From contig NZ_KB911582.1 of NCBI RefSeq assembly GCF_000383615.1, positions 1-39,967 of the forward strand: a DNA stretch of 39,967 bases, read 5' to 3'. Below, one piece after another: positions 16,133 to 26,637 of this stretch. The first letter of the stretch is position 1; every line of letters starts with the position of its first letter. The notes beneath the pieces are model-generated. The model made no database searches and had not been told where the DNA came from. It worked only from the letters and a program-made list of their open reading frames with translations. This stretch comes from Streptomyces canus 299MFChir4.1. GTDB taxonomy: Bacteria > Actinomycetota > Actinomycetes > Streptomycetales > Streptomycetaceae. A program made the position numbers and the translations under genes.

Positions 16133-17494
16133 GTGTCCTATTTCGACGCTGCTTCCAGTGCTCCGCTTCATCCCGTTGCCCGTCAGGCGCTGTTGGCCTC
16201 TCTGGATGAAGGGTGGGCTGATCCGTCTCGGTTGTATCGGGAAGGGCGGCGGGCTCGGATGTTGCTGGACGCCGCCCGGGAGGCAGCCGCCGAGGCTGTG
16301 GGATGCCGTCCTGACGAGCTGACGTTCACCTCGTCCGGGACGCGGGCCGTGCACGACGGGATCTCGGGGGCGCTTGCCGGACGTCGTCGCGTCGGACGTC
16401 ACCTGATCGTGTCAGCTGTCGAACACTCCTCGGTACTGCATTCGGCGGAGCTGTTCGAGGTGACCGAGGTTCCGGTGGACCGTACGGGGGCGGTGAGTCC
16501 GCGGTCGTACGGCGACGCTCTTCGCCCTGACACCGCTCTGGCGTGTCTCCAGTCGGCCAACCACGAGGTGGGGACCGTTCAGCCGGTGGCCGAGGTGGCC
16601 GCCGTGTGCCGGGAGGCCGGGGTGCCGCTGCTGGTGGACGCGGCTCAGTCGCTGGGGTGGGGGCCGGTCGAGGGTGACTGGTCCCTGGTGACCGCAAGCG
16701 CGCACAAGTGGGGTGGCCCGTCCGGGGTCGGTCTCCTCGCCGTACGAAAAGGTGTCCGGTTCTCACCCCGGGGACCGGCCGACGAGCGGGAGTCGGGGCG
16801 GGCGCCGGGCTTCGAGAACCTGCCGGCGATCGTCGCGGCGGCGGCCTCGCTGCGGGCGGTGCGGGCCGAGGCGGCGCAGGAGGCCGTACGGCTGCGGGAA
16901 CTGACGGCGCGGATCCGCTCGCGCGTGCCGCAGCTGGTGCCGGACGTGGACGTGGTGGGCGATCCCGAGCGGCGGCTGCCGGGGATCGTCACCTTCTCCT
17001 GTCTCTATGTCGACGGGGAGACACTGCTGCACGAACTGGACCGGGCGGGTTTCTCCGTTTCCTCCGGATCGTCCTGCACGAGCAGCACGCTGACGCCGAG
17101 CCATGTGCTCAAGGCGATGGGGGTGCTGAGTGAGGGGAATGTGCGGGTGTCGCTGCCGTTCGGGGCGGTCTCCGAGGAGGTCGACCGGTTCCTGGAGGTG
17201 TTGCCGGCGGCGGTGGCGGCGGTCCGGGAGAAGCTGGGCGCACCGACGCCTTCGGCCGTCGCCCACGAGGACTCGCTGGTCGTGGACGCTCTCGGCAAGC
17301 GGTGCCCGATCCCGGTCATCGAGTTGGCGAAGGTCATCGGCGAGGTGCCGGTGGGCGGGACCGTCCGGGTCCTGTCGGACGACGAGGCGGCCCGACTGGA
17401 CATCCCCGCGTGGTGCGAGATGCGGGAGCAGGAGTACGTGGGAGAAGAACCGGCGGACCAGGGTTCCGCTTACGTGGTCCGCCGGATCTCCTAG
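16133..17494 (+). CDS. Cysteine desulfurase fused to a C-terminal TusA-type sulfur carrier domain
   Basis: A 453-residue two-domain protein. Residues 1-370 are an IscS/NifS-like desulfurase, which takes sulfur from cysteine as a persulfide. The PLP Lys192 is in ASAHKWGGPSG, His98 is in VEHSS, and the catalytic Cys315 is in SSGSSCTSSTLTPSHV. Residues 380-450 are a TusA/SirA-like domain with the CPxP sulfur-accepting motif (Cys391 in KRCPIPVIELAK). TusA normally receives sulfur from IscS in a separate complex; here donor and acceptor are covalently linked. The start GTG 16133 gives the family N-terminus (YFDAASSAPLHP). It is divergent from ctaC and ends 4 bp from the opposing adenosine kinase gene. 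It may feed Fe-S assembly (HesB at 21331) or tRNA/cofactor thiolation. Confidence 0.93.
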   Translation: MSYFDAASSAPLHPVARQALLASLDEGWADPSRLYREGRRARMLLDAAREAAAEAVGCRPDELTFTSSGTRAVHDGISGALAGRRRVGRHLIVSAVEHSSVLHSAELFEVTEVPVDRTGAVSPRSYGDALRPDTALACLQSANHEVGTVQPVAEVAAVCREAGVPLLVDAAQSLGWGPVEGDWSLVTASAHKWGGPSGVGLLAVRKGVRFSPRGPADERESGRAPGFENLPAIVAAAASLRAVRAEAAQEAVRLRELTARIRSRVPQLVPDVDVVGDPERRLPGIVTFSCLYVDGETLLHELDRAGFSVSSGSSCTSSTLTPSHVLKAMGVLSEGNVRVSLPFGAVSEEVDRFLEVLPAAVAAVREKLGAPTPSAVAHEDSLVVDALGKRCPIPVIELAKVIGEVPVGGTVRVLSDDEAARLDIPAWCEMREQEYVGEEPADQGSAYVVRRIS

Positions 17495-17498
17495 CCGG

Positions 17499-18473
17499 TC
17501 ACTTGAGGTGGGTGCGGACCTCTTCGGCCGCCTCGTCGCCGTACGCCTTGGTGAACCGCTCCATGAAGTGACCCCGACGCAGCCGGTACTCCTGCGTCCC
17601 CACGGTCTCGATGACGAGCGTGGCCAGCATGCAGCCCACCTGGGCCGCCCGCTCCAGGGAGACACCCCAGGCGAGCCCCGACAGGAAACCGGCGCGGAAC
17701 GCGTCACCGACGCCCGTGGGGTCGGCCTTGCGCTCCTCCTCCGCGCAGCCGACGACGATCGGCTCCTCGCCGACCCGGTCGATCCGCACGCCCTGCGCGC
17801 CGAGCGTCGTGACCCGGTGGCCCACCTTCGCGAGGATCTCCGCGTCGGACCAGCCGGTCTTGGACTCGATGAGGCCCTTCTCGTACTCGTTGGAGAAGAG
17901 GTACGTGGCGCCGTCCAGCAGGATCCGGATCTCGTCACCGTTCATACGGGCGATCTGCTGGGAGAAGTCCGCGGCGAACGGGATGCCCCGGGACCGGCAC
18001 TCCTCGGTGTGGCGGAGCATCGCCTCGGGGTCGTCGGCGCCGATGAGGACGAGGTCGAGGCCGTCCACGCGGTCGGCGACCGTCTTGAGCTCGATCTGGC
18101 GGGCCTCGCTCATCGCGCCCGTGTAGAAGGAGCCGATCTGGTTGTGGTCGGCGTCGGTGGTGCACACGAAGCGGGCGGTGTGCAGCGTCTCGGAGATCCG
18201 GACGGACGCGGTGTCCACGCCGTGCCGGTCCAGCCAGGCGCGGTACTCGTCGAAGTCGAAGCCCGCGGCGCCGACGAGGATCGGGTTCGTGCCGAGCTGG
18301 CCCATGCCGAAGGCGATGTTCGCGCCGACGCCTCCCCTGCGGACGTCGAGGTTGTCGACCAGGAAGGAGAGCGAGACCGTGTGCAGTTGGTCCGCGACGA
18401 ACTGGTCGGCGAAGCGGCCGGGGAAGGTCATGAGGTGGTCGGTGGCGATGGAGCCGGTGACTGCGATGCGCAC
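17499..18473 (-). CDS. Adenosine kinase (PfkB family)
   Basis: A 324-residue ribokinase-fold kinase. Its sequence (MRIAVTGSIATDHLM, VSLSFLVD, ISETLHTARF, GAMSEAR, HTEECR, TGTQEY) closely follows the actinobacterial adenosine kinase AdoK (Rv2202c) as I recall it, so ATP + adenosine to AMP is the best call over a generic sugar kinase. The catalytic base is Asp257 in the PfkB signature DPTGVGDAFRAGF, and the di-glycine hinge is RRGGVGAN (about 46-51). The GTG start at 18471-18473 has GGAGAG upstream. Its place beside the oxidase genes is conserved in mycobacteria. Confidence 0.85.
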   Translation of the reverse strand: MRIAVTGSIATDHLMTFPGRFADQFVADQLHTVSLSFLVDNLDVRRGGVGANIAFGMGQLGTNPILVGAAGFDFDEYRAWLDRHGVDTASVRISETLHTARFVCTTDADHNQIGSFYTGAMSEARQIELKTVADRVDGLDLVLIGADDPEAMLRHTEECRSRGIPFAADFSQQIARMNGDEIRILLDGATYLFSNEYEKGLIESKTGWSDAEILAKVGHRVTTLGAQGVRIDRVGEEPIVVGCAEEERKADPTGVGDAFRAGFLSGLAWGVSLERAAQVGCMLATLVIETVGTQEYRLRRGHFMERFTKAYGDEAAEEVRTHLK

Positions 18474-18564
18474 GGCGAGGCTCTCCAGAGAAATGAAGGG
18501 GGGCGCGATAGCGCTCGTTGGAAGGGTGGTGGCGGGAGACGGGAGGGCGTGTTGACGGTTAACG

Positions 18565-18633
18565 CTATCGGGTCCGTATGGAGTACTGCGAGGCGGCGGA
18601 CGGTGCGGTGAAGCAGGAAAAACTACCCGATAG
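18565..18633. promoter_or_regulatory. Inverted repeat pair CTATCGGGT / ACCCGATAG in a divergent promoter region
   Basis: A perfect 9-bp inverted repeat with a 51-bp gap (18565-18573 and 18625-18633). A third CGATAG-type site lies at about 18506. A TTGACG hexamer at 18552-18557 precedes the first arm. It lies between the adenosine kinase and the small ORF and could be an operator set. Unproven. Confidence 0.35.
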
Positions 18634-18675
18634 TAGATCTTTCTTCGCGGGCTCCGGCGTGCTTACGGTTCCGTC

Positions 18676-18885
18676 ATGACGAACCTTGAGCTGTACGCCT
18701 CAGCCCCGGCCGACCTGGACGGGGACCTCGCCTCGCTGCGCGGTGACTGTGCCCGGATGGCTCCGCACTGGACGGTTCCCGACCGAATCGTCGCCCGTCC
18801 GGTCTCCCCCTCGCTGATCCACGGAGTGAAGGTTCCCGAGGGGTCCGCCCGGCTGCTGGAGGCGATGTCGGAGTACGGCGACTGA
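18676..18885 (+). CDS. Small conserved-looking protein of unknown function (69 aa)
   Basis: MTNLELYASAPADLDGDLAS begins a 69-residue soluble, acidic protein with no signal peptide or membrane segment. Third codon positions are strongly G/C and the reading frame is clean, which favours a real gene. I do not recognise the family. It is divergent from the adenosine kinase. No clear Shine-Dalgarno sequence precedes the ATG, so it may be leaderless. Confidence 0.6.
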   Translation: MTNLELYASAPADLDGDLASLRGDCARMAPHWTVPDRIVARPVSPSLIHGVKVPEGSARLLEAMSEYGD

Positions 18886-19064
18886 GTCGCTGCGGCCGAC
18901 TCAGCGGCGCGTGCGTCGGCGCGTTCGAGGGAACCGCGCGCTCCCCCGCTGCGTCCCATCGCCGTCCCCCGGAAAGGGGATGCGGGATACGACCCGTTTG
19001 CCGACCTTTTTGACAGGGTCGGGTCAGGGTCGAGGGACAGTTGCGCAGCAGAAGGAGCGATGCG

Positions 19065-21245
19065 GTGAACACCGAGCGACCCGACAACAACGACCCCGGC
19101 GAGGCCTCCGGCGGCGGGGACGGGAGCGCCGCGGAAGCGCACGGTGTCGGTGAAGCGAGCGCTGCCGAGGCCTCCGGCGACGTCGGGACGAACCACGCCG
19201 GGGCAGGTCAGGGCGGGGCCGATCAGGACGGTGGGGCCGAGAGCGCCGGGAAGTCTGCCGGCAGCGCCGAAGCCTCGGCCGGGCACGCCGGCGGAGTCGC
19301 CGACGCCGACACGGACGACTCCCCGGCCTCCGGCACGGGAGCGGGTGCCGCCGGGCCGGATGGCTCCGCGAGCCCCGACTCCCCTGCCGACCGGGACAAG
19401 CTCACCGCCCCCGAGACCCCCACCGCTGACCAGCCCACGAGCCTCGACCAACCCCAGCCCCCTGCCGACGCCACCCCGGCCTCCGACACCGGTCCCGGTG
19501 CCGCCGGGCCGGATGGCTCCGCGAACCCCGACTCCCCTGCCGACCGGGACAAGCTCACCGCCCCCGAGGCCGCTGCCGCTGACCAGCCCACGAGCCTCGA
19601 CCAACCCCAGCCCCCTGCCGACACCACTCCGGCCACCGAACCGGACGGCCACGCGACCGGCGGCCCCAGCGCGGACGGCGATGTCGATGCCGACGCACCT
19701 GTAGCCCTCGGTACAGACGCCGGCGCCGGTCAGGCTCGCCCCGCTCCCGTTCCCCCCCACTCCGAGATCCCCCGGCACGAGGGTGCCGACGCGCCCCGCC
19801 CGGCCCGGCATCGGTCCCCCGTCGCCATTGCCGCCGTGGCCGCTGCCGTGCTGTTGGTCGGAGGGGGCGGGGCGTACCTCGCCGCCGGGGCCTCCGGAGG
19901 GTCCGGTGGCGGCACGGCCTCCGGCGCGTCCGGTGACGGCACTCCGCCGCCTCTCGCACTCGACGGTTACGGCGCAAGCGGTGGCGGGGGGAACGGGATC
20001 GCACCCGGGGAGCCGAATCCGTACGGCGCGACCTATCGCGTCGACGGGAGCCTGCCGGAGGGGCCCGGCTCGGCGCCTGTCTACCGGGTCCAGGGGCAGG
20101 TCACCAAGGGCGACGTGACGCGGCTCGCCGGGGCGCTCGGGGTCGAGGGGACGCCGGTCGCGCAGGGGCAGGTCTGGCGGGTCGGGGTCAAGGACGGTTC
20201 GGGGCCGAGTCTCCAGGTGAACCGGCAGGCGCCGGGCGCGTGGACCTTCCAGCGCTACTCCCCCGTCACGGACAACTGCGGCAGTGCCACCGTGTGCGGA
20301 GCGCAGCCCGAGACCCCCACCGGCCCTCCGGTGAGCGAGGCGGCCGCAGAGAAGGCCGCCGCGCCGGTGCTGAAGGCGGTCGGCCAGGGCAGCGCGAAGC
20401 TGGACGCGAGCCAGGCCATGGGCGCCCAGCGGATCGTGAACGCCGATCCGGTCGTGGGCGGGCTGCCCACGTACGGATGGGCGACCGGCGTCACCGTGAA
20501 CGGCCAGGGGGAAGTGGTCGGCGGCACCGGCCAGTTGAAGGCGCCGGTCAAGAGCGACACGTATCCCGTGCTGAGCGCCGAGAAGACGCTGGGCCTGCTG
20601 AACAAGGTGCCCGTGGCCGACCACCGCATGGGCATCGGCGGCTGCGCCAGTCCCGTACCGCTGAAGGACCGGCTGGAGGCGCCCTGCGGGGAGCCGAGTG
20701 GGGCGGGGAAGAGCACGCTCACCGTCGAGAAGGCGGTGTTCGGGCTGGCCTCGCACTTCGTGGACGGCCGGCAGGCACTCGTGCCGTCCTGGTTGTTCGA
20801 GGTGCGGGCGACGGGCGCGAAGGACGCCTTCACGGTGACGTATCCGGCGGTCGACCCGCGGTACATCGCCTCCCCGGCGACCGCGACGCCGACCAACCCC
20901 GCCTCCCCCACCGCGCCCTCCGACCGGCCCTCCGCCGCGCCGAAGACGCGGGACGTCGAGGTGGACGGCTACACGGCCGAGGGCAACGAGCTGACCGTGA
21001 GCTTCACGGGCGGGGTGTGCGGGGACTACGCGGCGATGGCGAGCGAGAGCAAGGACGAGGTGAAGGTCTCGGTGACCTACACCCCGTGGCCGGACAAGGT
21101 CTGCATCATGATCGCCAAGGAGATGCAGAAGACCGTGCCGCTCGACGAGCCGCTCGGTGACCGCAAGGTCGTCGGCTCGGACGGCAAGGAGATCCCGCTG
21201 AAGAAGGCGGGGGCACGGCTGCCGGAGACCTCCGGGGCCCGGTAG
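19065..21245 (+). CDS. Single-pass membrane protein with long disordered, internally duplicated N-terminus
   Basis: A 726-residue protein. Residues 1-240 are Ala/Gly/Asp/Pro-rich and look disordered. They include a 51-residue tandem duplication (AGPDGSA..PDSPADRDKLT) encoded by a 153-bp repeat. A membrane helix follows (SPVAIAAVAAAVLLVGGGG, about 247-270). The extracytoplasmic part of about 450 residues is well folded in composition and contains four or more cysteines (DNCGSATVCG, GGCASP, EAPCGEP). GTG 19065 is chosen for its AAGGAG 7 nt upstream. Its position matches the conserved membrane protein between adoK and HesB in mycobacteria (Rv2203, from memory). Function unknown. Confidence 0.85.
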   Translation: MNTERPDNNDPGEASGGGDGSAAEAHGVGEASAAEASGDVGTNHAGAGQGGADQDGGAESAGKSAGSAEASAGHAGGVADADTDDSPASGTGAGAAGPDGSASPDSPADRDKLTAPETPTADQPTSLDQPQPPADATPASDTGPGAAGPDGSANPDSPADRDKLTAPEAAAADQPTSLDQPQPPADTTPATEPDGHATGGPSADGDVDADAPVALGTDAGAGQARPAPVPPHSEIPRHEGADAPRPARHRSPVAIAAVAAAVLLVGGGGAYLAAGASGGSGGGTASGASGDGTPPPLALDGYGASGGGGNGIAPGEPNPYGATYRVDGSLPEGPGSAPVYRVQGQVTKGDVTRLAGALGVEGTPVAQGQVWRVGVKDGSGPSLQVNRQAPGAWTFQRYSPVTDNCGSATVCGAQPETPTGPPVSEAAAEKAAAPVLKAVGQGSAKLDASQAMGAQRIVNADPVVGGLPTYGWATGVTVNGQGEVVGGTGQLKAPVKSDTYPVLSAEKTLGLLNKVPVADHRMGIGGCASPVPLKDRLEAPCGEPSGAGKSTLTVEKAVFGLASHFVDGRQALVPSWLFEVRATGAKDAFTVTYPAVDPRYIASPATATPTNPASPTAPSDRPSAAPKTRDVEVDGYTAEGNELTVSFTGGVCGDYAAMASESKDEVKVSVTYTPWPDKVCIMIAKEMQKTVPLDEPLGDRKVVGSDGKEIPLKKAGARLPETSGAR
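19321..19626 (+). repeat. 153-bp in-frame tandem duplication within the membrane protein gene
   Basis: Copies 19321-19473 and 19474-19626 match over nearly their full length, with a short third start at 19627. The period of 153 bp is 51 codons, so the frame is kept. High identity suggests recent slippage or unequal exchange. Confidence 0.85.
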
Positions 21246-21260
21246 TCCCGGAGACGCGCG

Positions 21261-21295
21261 AAGGCGGCGGCCCCGTCGGAGGGGGCCGCCGCCTT
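21261..21295. terminator. Strong bidirectional terminator between convergent genes
   Basis: Perfect 14-bp stem AAGGCGGCGGCCCC / GGGGCCGCCGCCTT with a 7-nt loop. It lies between the converging membrane protein gene and the HesB gene and serves both. Confidence 0.85.
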
Positions 21296-21330
21296 CTGTC
21301 GCTCGAGGCGCGGGGTGCGAACTCCGGGGC

Positions 21331-21687
21331 TTAGCTGAAGGAGTCGCCGCAGGCGCAGGAGCCGGTCGCGTTCGGGTTGTCGATCGTGAAGCCCTGCTTC
21401 TCGATGGTGTCCACGAAGTCGATGGACGCACCACCCAGGTACGGGGCGCTCATGCGGTCGGTGACGACCTTGACGCCACCGAAGTCCTTGATGACGTCGC
21501 CGTCGAGCGAACGCTCGTCGAAGAAGAGCTGGTAACGCAGGCCGGAGCAGCCGCCGGGCTGAACGGCGACGCGCAGGGCCAGGTCGTCACGGCCTTCCTG
21601 GTCGAGCAGGGCCTTGACCTTCGCCGCGGCGGCGTCGGACAGGATGATGCCGTCGGTGACGGTGCCGGTCTCGTCCGATACGGACAT
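21331..21687 (-). CDS. HesB/IscA-family (ErpA-like) iron-sulfur cluster carrier
   Basis: A 118-residue A-type carrier that passes Fe-S clusters to target enzymes. The three ligand cysteines are Cys47 (PGGCSGLRY), Cys111 and Cys113 (GSCACGDSF), and the fold is complete. The gene is divergent from nadA, which encodes a 4Fe-4S enzyme, and near a cysteine desulfurase-TusA fusion, which fits a role in cluster delivery. Its leader on this strand contains the inverted repeat CTTGCCG/CGGCAAG (21718-21742). Confidence 0.93.
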   Translation of the reverse strand: MSVSDETGTVTDGIILSDAAAAKVKALLDQEGRDDLALRVAVQPGGCSGLRYQLFFDERSLDGDVIKDFGGVKVVTDRMSAPYLGGASIDFVDTIEKQGFTIDNPNATGSCACGDSFS

Positions 21688-21844
21688 CTACATCTCTCCC
21701 GGGTTGTACGGAGACTGCTTGCCGACTGGTGCAACCGGCAAGGCCGCGGATTCATTCCGGGCCGGACGCCGGTTTTTCGGCGCCTTCTTCATGCTCGCAC
21801 ACGCGGCGGGAAGCGGAAAACGGCTCATCCGCCGTTCTTCGGGA

Positions 21845-21907
21845 TTCACGTCACATCGACGCAATGACCATCGTCAAAGTGACGTGAACCGGGTTATGAT
21901 AGATAAC
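21845..21907 (+). promoter_or_regulatory. nadA promoter with two nested operator-like palindromes
   Basis: TTCACGTCAC (21845-21854) and GTGACGTGAA (21879-21888) form a perfect 10-bp inverted repeat. Immediately downstream GTTAT-gatag-ATAAC (21893-21907) is a second palindrome that overlaps TATGAT, a good -10 hexamer. This layout suggests repression of nadA by a dimeric regulator, plausibly one sensing NAD status. The regulator is not identifiable from the site. Confidence 0.55.
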
Positions 21908-21941
21908 GTCAGTTCGACGAAAAGTAGAAAGGGTGCGTGTC

Positions 21942-23138
21942 GTGACCACCGCCCAGACCACGGAGCTCGACGTACAGCCGACTCCGCTCGCCCTGTTGCT
22001 GCTCGGCCGCGAGGCCGACCCGAGGAGTGAGCGGGGCGTCGAGTGTCCCGGCGATCTGCCCTCGCCGTCCGACCCCGACCTGGTCGAGCGCGCCCGCGCG
22101 GCCAAGGAGAAGCTCGGCGACAAGGTGTTCGTCCTCGGCCACCACTACCAGCGTGACGAGGTCATCCAGTTCGCCGACGTCACGGGCGACTCCTTCAAGC
22201 TGGCCCGGGACGCGGCCGCCCGCCCGGAAGCCGAGTACATCGTGTTCTGCGGTGTGCACTTCATGGCCGAGTCCGCGGACATCCTCACGTCCGACGCCCA
22301 GAAGGTCGTGCTGCCCGACCTCGCCGCCGGCTGCTCCATGGCCGACATGGCGACGGCCGAGCAGGTCGCCGAGTGCTGGGACGCCCTCACCGACGCCGGC
22401 ATAGCCGAGCAGGTCGTGCCGGTGTCGTACATGAACTCCTCGGCGGACATCAAGGCGTTCACGGGCAAGCACGGCGGCCTGATCTGCACCTCGTCCAACG
22501 CCAAGCGGGCCCTGGAGTGGGCCTTCGAGCAGGGGGAGCCTCATTCAACAAAGGTGCTGTTCCTCCCCGATCAGCACCTCGGGCGCAACACCGCGGTCCG
22601 CGACATGGGCATGTCCCTTGAGGACTGTGTCGTCTACAACCCGCACAAGCCGAACGGCGGCCTGACCGCCGAGCAGCTGCGGGACGCGAAGATGATCCTG
22701 TGGCGCGGGCACTGCTCGGTCCACGGCCGCTTCTCGCTGGAGTCCGTGGAAGATGTCCGCGCCCGCATCCCCGGGGTGAACGTCCTCGTCCACCCCGAGT
22801 GCAAGCACGAGGTCGTGGCCGCGGCGGACTACGTCGGCTCGACCGAGTACATCATCAAGGCGCTGGAGGCGGCCCCGGCCGGCTCGAAGTGGGCGATCGG
22901 CACGGAGCTCAATCTCGTACGACGCCTCGCGAACCGTTTCGCCCCCGAGGGCAAGGAGATCGTCTTTCTCGACAAGACGGTCTGCTTCTGCTCGACCATG
23001 AACCGCATCGACCTGCCCCACCTGGTCTGGACCCTGGAGTCCCTGGCCGAGGGCACGCTCGTCAACCGGATCGAGGTCGACAAGGAGACGGAGGCGTTCG
23101 CGAAGCTGGCCCTGGAGCGGATGCTGGCGCTGCCGTAG
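21942..23138 (+). CDS. nadA: Quinolinate synthase A
   Basis: A 398-residue 4Fe-4S enzyme that condenses iminoaspartate with dihydroxyacetone phosphate to quinolinate in NAD synthesis. Likely cluster ligands are Cys103 (VFCGVHFMAE), Cys287 (HPECKHE) and Cys350 in CFCSTMN. Other signatures are GHHYQRDEVIQFAD, YMNSSADIKAF and FLPDQHLGRNTA. I chose GTG 21942 because AGAAAGGG lies 8 nt upstream; GTG 21933 lies within that site. A small oddity is a four-residue PHST segment (200-203) just before the conserved KVLFLPDQHL strand, encoded by a low-GC patch. The gene stands alone without nadB/nadC in this window. Confidence 0.95.
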   Translation: MTTAQTTELDVQPTPLALLLLGREADPRSERGVECPGDLPSPSDPDLVERARAAKEKLGDKVFVLGHHYQRDEVIQFADVTGDSFKLARDAAARPEAEYIVFCGVHFMAESADILTSDAQKVVLPDLAAGCSMADMATAEQVAECWDALTDAGIAEQVVPVSYMNSSADIKAFTGKHGGLICTSSNAKRALEWAFEQGEPHSTKVLFLPDQHLGRNTAVRDMGMSLEDCVVYNPHKPNGGLTAEQLRDAKMILWRGHCSVHGRFSLESVEDVRARIPGVNVLVHPECKHEVVAAADYVGSTEYIIKALEAAPAGSKWAIGTELNLVRRLANRFAPEGKEIVFLDKTVCFCSTMNRIDLPHLVWTLESLAEGTLVNRIEVDKETEAFAKLALERMLALP

Positions 23139-23156
23139 AACCGTGGTCGCAGGCGC

Positions 23157-25400
<2,244 letters not shown>

Positions 25401-25491
25401 GCCCGCATCCCCTTCCCCCGTGCGGCAGTCCGAGCGACCAGCATATGTAACGGGGTGGCCGGAGCCGCCGGGAAGGCGCCGCCGTGTTCCG

Positions 25492-26637
25492 TCAGTACCG
25501 CCCGAGGGAGTTGAGCCGGGCCGCCTGGCGGGTCAGGTAGTCGCGTTCGGCGAGGTTGGGGGCCTTGTGGGCGGCCTCGGCGTACAGGCGGGCCGCGCTC
25601 GTCAGGTCGCCGGCGCGTTCGTGGAGATAGGCCGCCGCGGCGGTGTGGCGGGGCAGTGAGTCATCGAGCGCGGCCAGCGCGGCCAGGCCCGCTCGGGGGC
25701 CGTCCGCCTCGCCCACGGCGACCGCCCGGTTGAGGCGGACGACCGGACTGTCGGTGAGACGGGCCAGTTCGTCGTACCACTCGACGATCTGCACCCAGTC
25801 GGTCTCCTCGGCGGTGGGGGCGTCGGCGTGCAGGGCGGCGATGGCGGCCTGGGCCTGGAACTCGCCCAGCCGGTCGCGGGCGAGGGCGGCCTGGAGGATC
25901 CGCACGCCCTCGGCGATCGCCGCGGTGTCCCAGCGGGTGCGGTCCTGTTCGGCGAGCGGCACCAGAGCGCCGTCGGGGGCGGTGCGGGAGGCGCGGCGGG
26001 CGTGGTGGAGCAGCATCAGGGCGAGCAGCCCCGCGACCTCGGGGTGGTCGATGGCGGCGGCGAGCTGCCGGGTGAGCCGGATGGCCTCGGCGGCGAGGTC
26101 GACATCGCCGGAGTAGCCCTCGTTGAAAACGAGGTAGAGGACGCGCAGCACGGTGGCGACATCGCCGGGCTGGTCGAAGCGGACGCCGGAGACGGTGCGC
26201 TTGGCCCGGCTGATGCGCTGCGCCATGGTCGCCTCGGGCACGAGGTAGGCCTGGGCGATCTGGCGGGTGGTGAGTCCGCCGACGGCGCGCAGGGTGAGGG
26301 CGACGGCGGAGGACGGGGTGAGCGAGGGGTGGGCGCACAGGAAGTAGAGCTGGAGGGTGTCGTCCACGGCGGGCGTGGGGCCGGGCAACGGTTCCTCGTC
26401 GATACGGCCCTCTCGCCGTCGGCGGGCGGTGTCCGAGCGGGTCGCGTCGAGGAACTTGCGCCAGGCCACGGTGACCAGCCAGCCCTTGGCGTCCCGCGGC
26501 GGGTCGTCCGGCCACACCCGCACCGCCTCGACGAGCGCGTCCTGGACGGCGTCCTCGGCCGCCGCGAAGTCGGCTCCGCGGCGGACGAGGACGGTGAGCA
26601 CGCCCGGCGTGAGGCTTCTGAGCAGCGCCTCATCCAC
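25492..26637 (-). CDS. ECF42-type RNA polymerase sigma factor with C-terminal TPR-like extension
   Basis: A 381-residue sigma factor. The N-terminal 165 residues contain region 2 (AAEDAVQDALVEAVRVWP, GWLVTVAWRKFLD) and region 4 (LTTRQIAQAYLVPEATMAQRISRAKR). A helical TPR-like extension of about 210 residues follows, with IQAALARDRLGEFQAQAAIAALHA and ARLTDSPVVRLNRAVAVGEA. Large size, extension and the adjoining DGPF/YCII gene define the ECF42 group, which has no classical anti-sigma factor. The GTG start overlaps the DGPF gene by 8 bp (26630-26637), so the two are co-translated. The likely self-promoter is at 27104-27130. Confidence 0.9.
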   Translation of the reverse strand: MDEALLRSLTPGVLTVLVRRGADFAAAEDAVQDALVEAVRVWPDDPPRDAKGWLVTVAWRKFLDATRSDTARRRREGRIDEEPLPGPTPAVDDTLQLYFLCAHPSLTPSSAVALTLRAVGGLTTRQIAQAYLVPEATMAQRISRAKRTVSGVRFDQPGDVATVLRVLYLVFNEGYSGDVDLAAEAIRLTRQLAAAIDHPEVAGLLALMLLHHARRASRTAPDGALVPLAEQDRTRWDTAAIAEGVRILQAALARDRLGEFQAQAAIAALHADAPTAEETDWVQIVEWYDELARLTDSPVVRLNRAVAVGEADGPRAGLAALAALDDSLPRHTAAAAYLHERAGDLTSAARLYAEAAHKAPNLAERDYLTRQAARLNSLGRY

